Part shown: positions 21,275-33,153 of the stretch, piece after piece | Numbering within the stretch: the stretch's first letter is position 1 | How the letters are laid out: every line of letters begins with the position of its first letter | The notes under the pieces: model-generated | Seen by the model: the letters and a program-made list of their open reading frames with translations, nothing else | Told to the model about the DNA's origin: nothing | Database searches by the model: none | Translations under genes and position numbers: made by a program | Assembly (NCBI GenBank): GCA_002105175.1 | Contig: MCGE01000034.1 | Location: 190,001-254,000 of the forward strand | Reading direction: 5' to 3' | From: Absidia repens | Taxonomy: Eukaryota > Mucoromycota > Mucoromycetes > Mucorales > Cunninghamellaceae | DNA: 64,000 nt

Positions 21275-22260
21275 ATGCTATGGTTTCTTCTCGCAATGGC
21301 GATTTTATCAGCACTGCGATTATGGCTGATTCTTCCTAGTCATCAACCGACGAAGAAAAAACGTACATCGCCGTGTTCAACATGCATCATCTTGGGCTCA
21401 GGTAAATACGCACATATACATACACTCATGCATCTAAAAGATCCATTTAAATGACTGCTGACATATCTTTCCAACATCATTTAATCTAGGTGGACACACG
21501 GCGGAAATGGAACAGCTCATCAAATGCTTGGATGAAAGGAAATATCAACCTAGGACATATCTCTATGCGACAACCGATCAACTAAGCAAAAACAGGATAC
21601 AACAATTGGAGCAAACCTTGTTTCCTACCACACTTTCACAGGTAAAAATAAATTAAATAATTATATATGTCTCCTTGAAGGCGGCGGGAATTTTTTTTTT
21701 TACTAATCGGCTAGGTGGTTCAATGTAGACGAAATATTATGACATGCCTCGGGCAAGAACCTTTGGACAACCCTTACTATCCATTCCTATATCATTCTGG
21801 TTGGCACTTCAAACATGTTTCAAGATATTGTTGGCTACAATGCCAGATGTGGTAAAGAAGGAGAAGAAAAAAAAAAAAAGAACTCATGGGCGAACATATG
21901 ATAGGATGGTTGACCTTTTTTTTTTTTTTTTTTTTTGCCGTTAGATTATTTGCAATGGGCCTGGAAGCTGTCTGCCATTATGCATGCTAGCTTATATACC
22001 TCGGGTAAGACCAATTAAAGGAGTTATATCAGAGAATTGAACGGTCATGAACGGTAACGATGTTGTTATTGTTTTTTTTATGTTTATAGTTCTTTGGAAT
22101 CAAACATATCACACTTATCTATGTAGAATCATGTGCTAGGGTCCATGGTTTGTCTTTGACTGGACGATTGCTGTATGGTTGGGTGGACTTATTTTTTGTA
22201 CAATGGCCTGATTTGGTAGAAAAATATCCAAAGGCACAATACCATGGTATATTGGTTTGA
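21275..22260 (+). CDS. ALG14: UDP-GlcNAc transferase membrane subunit Alg14
   Basis: Five exons, 21275-21401, 21490-21641, 21729-21851, 21945-22004 and 22090-22260, give 210 aa. An N-terminal TM anchor (MLWFLLAMAILSALRLWLIL) is followed by the Rossmann-like glycosyltransferase half: CIILGSGGHTAEM, YLYATTDQLS, IICNGPGSCLPLC, IYVESCARVHGLSLTGRLLY, the WPDLVEKYPKAQYHG block and a terminal ILV, exactly where Alg14 proteins end. Alg14 recruits Alg13 to the ER and adds the second GlcNAc of the dolichol-linked N-glycan precursor. The open frame just past the stop (about 22250-22325) looks codon-like in another frame but is beyond the family's normal end. Repeat copy 4 abuts its promoter. Confidence 0.95.
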
Positions 22261-22501
22261 ATCCTGCGGTGGAATCGTTAGATGACGCTACATGGATGGA
22301 TGATGTAGATACGCAACTTTGCTGGGTAGGCCTTTTTTTTTATTTTCCCGCTGCATCCTTTTTGGTGTCATTGGGAACATCATACTTTCTCTCCCGACTG
22401 TTTGATTAGTGGTGGTAGTGATAAAACGGCACTGAATCGATGGACTGAATTTAGTTATACCATTTATTATTATACGTTTTTTATTTTATCTTTTGAAACT
22501 G

Positions 22502-22507
22502 AATAAA
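22502..22507 (+). terminator. Poly(A) signal AATAAA of ALG14
   Basis: AATAAA lies 242 nt after the stop codon, the first clear signal downstream. Confidence 0.45.
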
Positions 22508-23804
22508 GGACTAATATTTATGCGGAAACCATTGCAGAAATTGCCTTGTCTTTTGTCTTTATATTTAGCGTGTATGTGTATATGTATGTGTAACTATTAT
22601 AGTTTACCACGACTATGCGGAGAATACTGAAATATTCACCTCATCTTATCACAAAATCTGAGGAGCAGAGCTCTGGAGGGGTGATTGTGTAGGGCCTGTG
22701 CTTACTTTTTGCGATGTGGTACCAATGAAAATTTTTTTATTTGCGCTGCGCTAGGACCACGTCGCACTCACAATGTCCCTTCTTTTTTTTTTTGTAGCGC
22801 TATATCAATAAAGTAGATGCTGACAACTCAGTATTATTATTTCTTAGCAATATAATAGACGTTGAGTGACAGTAGCTTCTTTTGTTCTGCAGCATCATGC
22901 AAACTATGTTTCCTCATGGTATTTTCAATTAAAAACGTAAGGAGAGGGTTTCCAGATCTAAAAGAAGATGAGGGTGGGAATAGGCTTCTCTGTTAGAGGC
23001 GTGAGAGGACTTGATACGCAGGTATACGATACTGTCATTGAGGAGCAGTCTCTTAATATCATACAGATCACTGTAGTACAGGTCATGAATTATCGAAGGC
23101 ATTCGTTGGTGGTATATTTTTTTTTTATTGTAGAATAAACATAACACGAGTAAAATAAAAGAGTAAGTAATTCTAAAATGAGTGGCAAACTATTCTACAG
23201 TGAAAGGGAGGATAAGAATTATTCTAAGGTGTGCGACAAACTATTTTATAGTGCAGAAAATGGAAGGGGGGAGGACTAAACCAGGCCATGTCATTCCCTG
23301 TCGAGTAAAAGACTGAATAAAAGAAAATTATCATGCTACCTTTAATTAACAATGGTGCTTGCTGTCATGAGAAGAGAGAACAATCATTTCGCCACCTTTG
23401 AGTGCTATTGGTTTCTGAAGTAAAACAAGAAAGTGAGTCACGATGTTGAGCTCTCAAGTGGAGATATTTGCTGTAAAAAAAAAGGTCACTATTCTTCCAA
23501 ATACTGTCATGACGGGAGTGAGTTATTTCTCGGGTACTAGATTATGCTTTAAAAGGAGGCAGAGCCAGAGCGTTGCATGTATTGGGTACTGTAGAAAGAA
23601 GCGAGAGTGATTATGCCACCAACGTTGAATGGCGACGGTTATTGCGAAAACAAGAGACTGCCATGATGGTGATAATATTGCATGGCGTTAATGTTATAAA
23701 AATGGACAGGAAAAAAAAAGGAGGCGTTAGTTACTTCCTTGGGAATGAGCGACAAAGTAAAATAAAAAAAAATAAAATCCTCACAATAGACGAAAGATAA
23801 CAAT

Positions 23805-24865
23805 TCAATTCCCGCCCACGTGAAGCTTTTTTATTTTATTTTTTTTCGCTCTTATTTTTTTTTTCTTTCATTTTTCTTTCGCCATTGTAACCTTTCTGAG
23901 GTTATGGTGATCGTAGATTAGCGTCAGGACTAGTTTAGAAGGGGTTTTAGCTCAAGGATTACAAGATGCATGGGAAAACCCTTTCATTTTGGATTCAGGA
24001 TTGGGACCACCATCAGTTAGCTTTTTGGAGTCTTCATTAGCTTCATATACTGTTAGTTTGTCCATAGTTTGAATCTAGATCTGAATAAAATATATCTTTT
24101 TTTTTTTTACTTGCTTTAACAAAAAAAAAAAGTCCATTAGTTTTCCTCACGTTTTGTACAATAGATTCCTTCTTACCATCGTCACATGTAGATTGGTGTT
24201 GATCGTTGTTGTGCTTCAGTGAAGACAACAGTTTGCAGTCTTCCTCATAACATGTACCGTATATTGGAACCCTTTTTACAATAACATATTTAGATTAGCA
24301 CTGACCATCCTTTCAGAACTCCTGATAGTTCACTCGTGCTACTTCAATTAGATCCTTTGTTACAATGAATCCGTTCTTCTTAGCTTAGTATCTATCTTCT
24401 TCTTTTAAATAAAATATGCAATCTTCTGACCCAATACACATTGAAAAAAAAATTATTATTGTAGCAATTTTTCTGAGCATTCTATCAAACACATACGTTC
24501 CGGTTCACCCATTACGGCTACCCCCCTCTCCCTGAAGGAAACTGAGTGAACCGATTGGCAATCTTAATTCACAGATATGAAAAATTGTTCCACCATTCAT
24601 GATAATGAGCCTGGGTCGTGATGTGAGTATGTTTTTCATTTACAAAATATATACCCGCCCCGCTTTCTGGATCACCCGCTATGAATACTGTTCTTCCTTT
24701 AGATTCCCAATCTTCCTTCTTTTTTTATTTTTAGTTATTTTTCTTTTTGCTGTATGTTTACACCAAAATGCCAATGTGTCGTCCACTAAATTGCAAAGTA
24801 GCGGGAACATTCACACTTAAAATCAATACTTCTACAAAGCCTTCCTTGACACCTAGCAGATACTT
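23805..24865 (+). repeat. Dispersed element, copy 5 (most complete)
   Basis: Head TTCCCGCCCACGTGAAGC at about 23810-23827, then a T/C tract. The stem-loop at 23938-23985 has arms GAAGGGGTTTT and AAAACCCTTTC; the closing C-G pair of other copies is T-A here. GAATAAAATATATC lies at about 24082, further modules extend to about 24420 (AAATAAAATATGC), and a tail shared with copies 3, 4 and 6 follows. The block ACTTCTACAAAGCCTTCC...GACACCTAG at about 24826-24860 also ends copy 7, which suggests the element's 3' limit. Confidence 0.78.
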
Positions 24866-25191
24866 TTTTTATTTTTGTTTTTGAAAGAAAAAAAAGACCA
24901 AAAACGACAATAAAAAATGACAAAGTATATTGTATATCTTTATTCATAAAAAAACGAAAAAATAAATATATTTGTACGTGTGTGTGTGGGGTTGTGATGT
25001 GAATAGTTGATTTGTATAAATGGGGAAAAAAGAGAGTAATAGAAGGGGAGCAATATATATGTATTAAACGTAAGTGTGAATCTAAAATTAAAAACTTATT
25101 GTCAAGTGGGTAAGGAATAAAGACTATGTTGGAAAGGTGAGGAGAGGGGGGGGTGAAAGGCCCGTAAATGGAGTTACAGATTTGGTTTCAA

Positions 25192-26768
25192 TCACATTGA
25201 CCGTGATGGGAATGCACAGGAAAGATTTGGTTTGGGTAAAGAGCGATGCTTCAAGAACTATTGTTTTTTTAAAAAAAAAAAAATGAGGAAGAGGATATGA
25301 CATTAGATGACTGTGCTATATGAAGAGGAAAAAGAAAACAAAGTACTTACCGCACCAGTAGCACCTAGATGACCTTCATGCCGTAAAAATAAAGCCTTCA
25401 TATCACCTTTGGACCAAAATTTGATAGCATAAGAAAGCGTATTCATGGTGACAGGATGACCCCGAATAAAACAACCACCAAAGTAGATTCGTTTGATATC
25501 GTGTTGCTGAGCATTCAAGTAGGCGATTTGGCCGATATTGTTGCTGACCATGTAAAGTAGACTTTTGGCGATATCAGGTGATTCAAATTTGGCTTTATCT
25601 TGTCGTTCACCCTTTTTGAAGACTTTACCGAAACTTGATGCAATCCTTGACGATTTCAAACCCAACTTGCTGTAATCCGTTCCGTAAATATCACCCACCA
25701 ATAGATCCACATTGCGATTGTCGCCTTCTTTTGACATTTCGAGCATATCTGAATCAAAAGAAGTTAGCATTTTATCGATAATGTTTCTCCTGTTTTGTTT
25801 TTTTTTTTTTTTCCTTCACTTACCATCAAATGAGCTCGCATCTGTTAATAATGATAATAATCCCCAAAGCGTACCACCTCCCAACTACAGAAGCAAAAAA
25901 AAGATAACAGATTAAGGTTTGATTGTTCAACAAAGGGTAAATGATACTTACTGATGTGCCACTAATACGTGTGAATTGGTTTGGCCCTGTCACTTTCAAG
26001 ATGCTGACCCCTGAACCAATATTGACAATCTACAATAATAACAATAACAAAACGTTGTTAATAGGTCCATTACCCTGATCTTGTTTCCATTGTATATAAT
26101 ATAAAGATGATTTTACCATGTACGGGTATATGTTCTTGGGAGTCTCTTCAAATCTAATAGGATTGGGATCCAATTCATTATAACTAAACACTTCGTAGGG
26201 TATTTCTGTGATAAAGAAGCTTAAGCCTGGAAAAAAAAAAGTTGACATGTTAGTAAGTACCGGATGCCTAGACCGAGTATTTCTTTAAGGGACGGGAGGG
26301 GTATCTTACCAGCTGTCAGACATTCCATTTCATCATCCTTTTCTACTACTACACCAGGTAGCCGCTGTTCCAGCAAGTCATAAAATAGATAGGCACCACC
26401 ACCAGTTGCTTGTAGTACTTGTTTGACCTGAGGTGCCAAAGCCCTTGCAGAGTTCATAAGCTCAGCAATGAAGTCAATACAGGCGTCAATATGTTCAGTT
26501 TCGAATATTTTAAAGTGAAGCCGACCACCTTTGGCTTCTGAAGGGGTATAATACACAACTTTGGCCAAGGATCCACCAATCTATATAACCAGAACGACGT
26601 GAATATCAGAACAACAACAATATATATATATATATATCGATTCTGATTGCTTACATCGACAGCTACTTGAGGAACATGATCAGTTTGATTCGGTAAGACA
26701 ATATCTCTTGTTTCGTGGTGAGAAGTCATTGCTGCTTCGGATACAGACGCACCTATAACGTTCATCAT
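25192..26768 (-). CDS. Pantothenate kinase, eukaryotic type II
   Basis: Seven exons, 26768-26655, 26580-26310, 26226-26117, 26029-25952, 25884-25824, 25748-25351 and 25257-25192, give 365 aa. Diagnostic parts are VAVDIGGSLAKVVYY (ATP site), VLQATGGGAYLFYDLL, IVNIGSGVSILKVTG, RISGTSLGGGTLWGLLSLLT, VGDIYG, MVSNNIGQIAYLNAQ, IYFGGCFIRGHP and LRHEGHLGATGA near the end. It phosphorylates pantothenate, the first and usually controlled step of coenzyme A synthesis. Catalytic Glu and Gly-rich loops appear intact. The final exon supplies a short basic tail. A second Met three nt downstream is an alternative start. Confidence 0.94.
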
Positions 26769-28219
26769 TTTGCTGTTACTGTTGTTGTTTTTTGTGCGGT
26801 ATAAAGAAGGAGAAGAATAATAATAATAAAAAAAAAAAGGAGAAAAAGGATCAAAATTTTATATATAAGAAAAATATCGGAAGTTCAATTCTACGATAGG
26901 TTTGGGGACAAAAGGAAAAACTTTCTCTCCATGACAAACACATAAACAAAGGCAAAAGGCTCTTTTATTATTATTCTAATTAAAATAAAAGATAAACTAA
27001 TTTTCAATCATAAGAATATAAAATCTTCATTTGTGATAATTGATAATGGAAATATTTATATTTAGTTTTCTCTGAGTGGGGACTAACAGAAGTAGTTGGG
27101 GAAGCCCTTTGAGAAACGAAGATGAACTGATTCGGGAATATTGAACCTCCGACCGCGGTTCTGTAATCTAGCTTATTCATAACGACGTGCCATCCGTCCC
27201 CTTCAAACTATGCCTCATTCTCCGCCTGTGGATGTTTTTTTCACACACCAAAAAAATGATAGTCATCAATCAACCGTTTCTGTGATTCATCAGCCATTCC
27301 CCGCCTTTTTTTTTTTTTTTTTTTTTTTTTTTGGTTCTTCGGCAAAACGAAACCAGACCAAGAGATAAGAAGAACAAAGAAAAATGGAGATTACTGTAAT
27401 TAGAAAGACCAGCAGGTCCTAGAGTCTTACCCCGTACTTTCGGTCTTGTAAAAAAAACAAACAAAAGAACGATTGTAATTTACATCACGCATGATAATGC
27501 AATCCAAGTGTAGTATATAGCAGCATATTCAGTCTTATGTGAAGTGCATACATGAGTTTATTAAATAGGAGTAACCATCCATTAACAAAAGTTCATATTT
27601 ATCATCACCACCATATCACAAATACTCTTTTTTTTTTCCACCATGTGCCGTTTATGATTGTCCAAATTATGACCTAATACGAAATCGATTATGCCATAAT
27701 CAGGAGCATCAAACAGAAAATGGTCAGTTGAGCGTCAGGGACCAAAAAAGATACACTCCATTCAGCCAATCAAAATCTCATGTTGTCAACTTTTAATAAA
27801 CATTTTGAAAACCCGCCAATGATCTTTTTACTATTGACTGAGCATAATAATAGTACCATTCACGGCAGAGACGAATACCCCTTTCCCGACACACATATTA
27901 TTGATACAACGCCCCTCCCCCTCTTCTAATCTCACAACATGTGGCCAATTTTTTATATATAAGTCTAGAGAGTGCATTTTATTGATTGGTAATAAAGTAA
28001 ATAAAAGTAAAAAAACAGAAAAAAAAAAAAAAGATATACATAGAGTGAGGGATAAAATAACCGGGATAGTGTGTGAATGAGTGACAAAAAAAAAAAAAAT
28101 GAATCGAGAGGAAGATAGAAAGAAAATGGAGAAAAAAAAAAAGGATCATCAAACGCTTTGGGGGTATAAGAAAAAAAAAGATATAAATAACGGGAAAAAA
28201 AAATAAATCTAACTGTCAC
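26769..28219. other. Intergenic, PanK promoter and 3' flank of SH3 gene
   Basis: Mostly A/T-rich. Around 27083-27290 the minus strand has exon-like pieces (MADESQKRLIDDYHFF; NRGRRFNIPESVHL ending in a stop at 27083, each next to plausible splice sites), but no single phase-consistent gene of recognisable family. 27307-27332 is a run of T. 28020-28200 is A-rich, the downstream flank of the SH3 gene. Confidence 0.4.
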
Positions 28220-31200
28220 TTATCCATAAGTAATCACGGCTTGGGTCATTAACGTGTCGAGTTCCTATCAGAAGTAATAATAATGAAGATGGTGGAGGTG
28301 AGTACGTTTGATACTGTTTTCTTTTTCTTTCCGAATTGTTAGAACCATCAAATGTGTTTTACCTTTTCTAGTTGTTCCAACTGCGAGTGAGAGTCCTTGA
28401 AGACCTCATTGATTTCATTCCGAATCGATGGTGTATAGTGTCTTGAAGAGCGACGATTCTTTTTGTCCATTTCCTTCTTTTCCATTGTTTCTTGATATTT
28501 CGCACTGCCACGGATCATGATCATCAGTTCGTCCATACCAAAATCATCCCAATAAAGCATCGATTGAATGGAACCACGACGAGCTCTGGTGGGTTTTTGG
28601 GCCTTATCGTACACTTCATCATCATCTTGCTGTTGTTGTAGTTGTTGTTCAGGTGTCCTGGGCGCCGTCGAAATGCTGGTGGCTGTCGTACTAGCCGTGC
28701 TACCTGCACTGGGAAGATCACGCATCATTTGGCTACGCAGACCTACATGTTCATTGGACGATGCTGTCGAGGAAGGCGATGACTGTCTGTCGAAGGGAGA
28801 ATGAGTAGTAGGAGGAGGTGTAATGCGCTGCTGTTGTTGCTGCTGCTGCTGTTGATGATGGGTGATCGCTTCCGTTAACGGTTCATTGCTGTTTCGTGTG
28901 TTGGCTAAACTGTCCAGAGCTTCATCCAACTTGGTCAAAACGTCGCCATCTTCTTCAGGTGTCACCTGTTCCTTTTCGGCGTCAGCGTAATATTGATGGT
29001 TTTCCATCATAGGAGAGGAAGCATGGTGCGATGATGAAGGGTGTTGGTGCTGATTGGTAATCTGTAGTGGCGACGACGAGGAAATCATGTCAGTAGGACT
29101 TGTTGAGCGAGTTTCGTTGGGTTCAGTGTTGTACATTGCCAAAGGATGCATGGATGGAACAGGGCTCGGGTCATCGAATGGTTTTGTATTGGGCATAGGT
29201 GTATTTTGGCGAACGGGTGGTCGATGAGATCGCGCTATCAAAAACCAAAACAAGCCAAAATTAATCGCCATGCTCTTATTTTTTTGTGTTTTGCTCTATA
29301 GATTATTTACCTGGACGTGGTGGGGGTTTTGATGATGGTTCTTGTACTTGATTTCCAGATTCCTGTGACAAGGAAGAGTCCACCTGACGGGCAGGGTGCA
29401 GTCGTCGTAGGACAAAGAAAGTGTCTTCAGCTTGAGGAGAATGGATGACCGAGGACATGGACGCAATGGAAGATCGATCAGGATTACTACCGCGGGAATG
29501 ATGTATAGGAGGCATTGTTTCACCATCATAGGCTTTAGTAATTGGGTCATTGACATCCAAAGCAAATTCTACGAGTGGATTTTAAAAAGAAAAATGTGTC
29601 ATCAGCAGCCAAGCATTAGGCGAAAGTGGATGGGGGCAATTTTTTTTCTTGTTTTTTACCTTGTCCATTTCGGAAAAAGTTGAGTTTGTAGAGCACAGCT
29701 TGGACCTGAGAGTCGCGACTATCTAACCGGAGAGCCTTGATTTGAGCATCGAGATCGGCGGATCCATCCACCACACCATTGAGGACATGGAAACGTTCCA
29801 GAATTAAAGCAGCCACATCACCCACGGAACCCGTATGAGGAACATAAAGCGATTTGTCCACCCGTGTTTGACCAGGACCAAATAAGCCCTCTTGATCGAC
29901 GATTTCAGATTGAAGCAAAGATACCTTGATGCGAATCACACCTTCTTCATGGACAGTGCGTTTCTTGCTATGCAAATAGAATCGTACAGCTGAGTGGTTA
30001 GACAGTTCAGATGATGCCGTATGATGTGAAGGACCGCCCATATGCGCCGTTCCGTCCGATGCGGTAGACATGAGTTGTGAAATACGTCTGGCTTTTTTCA
30101 ATGATGGCATGGGTGTATTGAGATGTCCCGTCAAAGAATGGTAAATAGACAAAGGTTGATCAGAAGGTAGCAATATATATTCATCTATGATTCATCAAAA
30201 AGAAAAGATCTCTAAGTATACACGCTGCCAATATGTGTTCGTTTTTTTTTTTTTTTTGTTTTTTTTTTTTTTTGTCCGTAAAAACATACCATCATCCGCG
30301 CCTTTCACGACCAAGTAGTAGTTTGCTGCACGATCAGTGATGGTTTCTTTAGGACCAAAATCAAAGGTTTCCACCACTTGCTGAATCAGTTCGATGGCCG
30401 TCGTTGAAGTATAGACCATAGCTGGTTTAGCCTTGTCATCAAATACAATGTTGCCCCCGTGAATCATTAGCGTCGTTGGTTGTTCTTGTTGGTTCTGGTA
30501 CTGATGCTGTTGACTTTGTTGATAAGGATGTGGTTGGCTGAAAGATGACATGGACTGAGAAGTAAATGATGAAGGAGACGTAATAGAGGAAGGACTAGTG
30601 CATGTGTTGAATTTATCAGACGAGTTGGGACCATAGTATCGGTTGCTGTCGGTGTTGATAGGGGTAACCATATTGTTTGTTGCATGCTGTTGATGGTAGT
30701 CATTGCCGTCGGAGCTGGGGGATGCCCCATACGCTTGAAGAAGCATTGCTGAATCCAAGCTTCCAGATCGATCACGTTCGGAATAAGAGGTGGATTGCGA
30801 GCTAATAGAGTTGGTTTCGGATAAAATACTGTCGCCACCGGATATTGATATCTTTGATGCCGAGTCTTTACGTTTTCCACTACCACTGCTGCTGTTACTG
30901 TCTTTGCTGCCACGGGAGAAAAATTTACGTATGCTGGATTTCTTGCCGATACCACCGCTGCTTTTGGGTGAGGTTGGAGATGTCAGTGAATCGTCTTCTC
31001 CGAGCAATCGTTCGAGTTTATTCATAGTAGACTTTTTCTGTTGCTGTTGATATTGGTTGTATCCCTGGTTGTTGTCTACGTCACCACCACCACGCGCAAT
31101 GGAAGGCGTCAAAGAGATTTTGATCGTTTCTGATTGCTCCAAATCCAGTGTGTCCCTTGATCCAAGTCTATTGCTTCGAGCTGAGAGCGGAGAGTCGATC

Positions 31201-32179
31201 GAGTGCTGCTCGCTCGTCCGGCGATCCAAAGATTGTGTAACGATGGGAGGCACATGTGCTGCTTTGCTGAATCCGACTTGATTGTTATTGCTGTTGCTGT
31301 TGTATCCATTGCCTGATAAGCTGCTGCTGTAGTAATCATAATCGTCAGAATCTGAAGAGGAGCCATCCGAATCGGAAGAGAGGAGGGCTTCATTCCATTC
31401 TTCATACTCTTCTGCAAAATCATCCTCGTCGTCGCTGCCACCAAAGATAACTTGAGCTTGGAATTTGACACCTTTCGCCAGAGTAACGCGTTTTGTTGCT
31501 TTTGCTTTTGTCGAAGGTGGTGCGGGGAAGGCGTCCTGAATATCGCGTCGTGTTAGCTAGTAATGCAAAAAAAGAGTCACAACTTAGTACACATCATGTA
31601 ATAAACCAATAATATCATAATAGGAAAAAGAAAAATTGCTATTACTACTTACTTCAATATTTCGATGGGAGTTCAACCGAGCCAAGCGTTCGTATGGTGT
31701 CTAATGGAACAGCATAAATAATAACAATAATGACCATTAGTTTTAGACCTGTCGATCCCCCACCTGTCTTCTCAAACACTACTTACTTCAATGTTTTCAG
31801 CAGGTATGTACCCCACTTCAGATGTTTTCAAGACCTTGACCAACCACCAATACGAGTTGCTATCATCCAATAAAGTCAGGGCATCACCTTTGACCACTGA
31901 GGCTTGACCATCCACCGTAGCAGCAAAGGTGTGAAGTGCGTACACCAAATCAAAATTGATGTTAGGATCAGGTATACTGAGGATAGATCCAGCATCGTCT
32001 TCTTCGTCGTCTTCATCATGCTCGTCTGAATCGTCGACGTAGTCATCATCGTAGTAATGGTTGTGTTGATCTTCCATGTCATCGTCGTATAAGGAATGTC
32101 GTTGTTGTGATTGATAGTTGGTGTTGTTATTATATCCAGTCAGCCGGCGACCGTCTTTTGTCGTTGTATTATGCATCAT
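28220..32179 (-). CDS. SH3 and Ras-association domain polarity protein, Bud14/Tea4-like
   Basis: Seven exons, 32179-31787, 31700-31653, 31556-30290, 30184-29660, 29568-29311, 29234-28363 and 28264-28220, give 1135 aa. An acidic N-terminus leads into an SH3 domain (about residues 73-131: FDLVYALHTFAATVDGQA, DALTLLDDSNSYWWLVKVL, GYIPAENIE) followed by TPYERLARLNSHRNIE, as in Bud14-type proteins. KGVKFQ fits an RVxF PP1-docking motif. Two RA/ubiquitin-like regions follow: TLMIHGGNIVFDDKA...AANYYLVVKG, and RVDKSLYVPHTGSVGDVAALI...EGFALDVNDP-like with FVLRRL. Between and after them are Ser/Gln-rich linkers with a poly-Gln run. Bud14/Tea4 proteins recruit PP1 to growth sites; the same role in hyphal tips is inferred. 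Confidence 0.8.
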
Positions 32180-33153
32180 ATAGATAGGAATGTATATTTG
32201 GGAAGGATTGGAGGGTCAAAAAAAAGGAGTGTAAGGAATTGCAGATGTACCAGCTGTCAGTAGATGAAGAAAAAGTTGTGCAAAACCGGTAATGAGTGTA
32301 ATATATAATATATATACGTGTGTCTGTATATAATATTAATATATAAAAATAAAAGGGGAGAAGATGACAGTAGGGAAAAAGGAGAGAAAAGGAACGAAGA
32401 TAAAATAAAAATAAAGGAAAGAAAAGAAAGGTAAACCAAACAAAAAAGTAAGAAATAAAGGTGGAGCGGCAAATAAAAAAGGTAATAAAATAAAAATGTG
32501 TGACACCGTGAAACACAGGCTTTTTATTTGACAAACTAATCAAGTCGTGGTATTTGAATCATCTAATAAAAAGCTAATCAATCCTGAGGAAAGAATCCAG
32601 TGCTGGTTTAGTATTTTGTGTTTCCATCGACGATGCTTCATCCTGTTGTTTAGTTGCTGGTATTTGCCTTGATTCTTGTTAGAATATAGTTTCTCGCACA
32701 TCAAAGAGTACCAGAAACTGCTCGGTGAACCACCTATATTAATTAATATTGACAATAATGATGCTGGTGGTGTCTTCGATTGATCCGCCGTTCGACTGGT
32801 TCAAAGTCAGTCGCGCTAATGATCTGGTTACTGTAAGTAAGACTGTATTGAAGGGCGGCCCTCGTCTTCATCCAAGGTTCTGCGACGTTTTTCCAGTTGA
32901 TCGCTTCAGGTCAAATTCAACCAAGTTCCAACACCACATCTTAATGAGCTTGCTTCACATCTAGCAAAAACATGATGCAATCATTTTTACCTGCGATTAA
33001 TAACAAGCACATATATGTTAGAAGAAATACTATAATTATCTATATATATATATATGTATTCTGTTTCCCTTACAGGACCGAGGAAGGATATTCCATTTCA
33101 TATATTTTCATATAGAATATCACCTTATTTTAATACAGTCCATGACCATCCAA

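Larger units (their letters stand above)
22261..25191. other. Intergenic gap with repeat copy 5
   Basis: No recognised gene. A protein-like minus-strand frame (about 22929-23147, containing SIIHDLYYSDLYDIKRLLL) may be debris. A degenerate tandem duplication of about 50 bp sits at 23167-23266 (GGCAAACTATTCTACAGTG and GACAAACTATTTTATAGTG). Repeat copy 5 occupies about 23805-24865. Confidence 0.5.

Noticed and set aside
22250..22330. Coding-like frame after the ALG14 stop (NPAVESLDDATWMDDVD)
   Set aside because: ALG14 already ends at the family-typical ILV; the extension is out of frame with it and has no start. Probably 3' untranslated region.
23805..24865. Solo LTR interpretation of the element
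   Set aside because: Not excluded, but no TG...CA termini, primer-binding site or flanking duplication could be seen by eye, so it is left unclassified.
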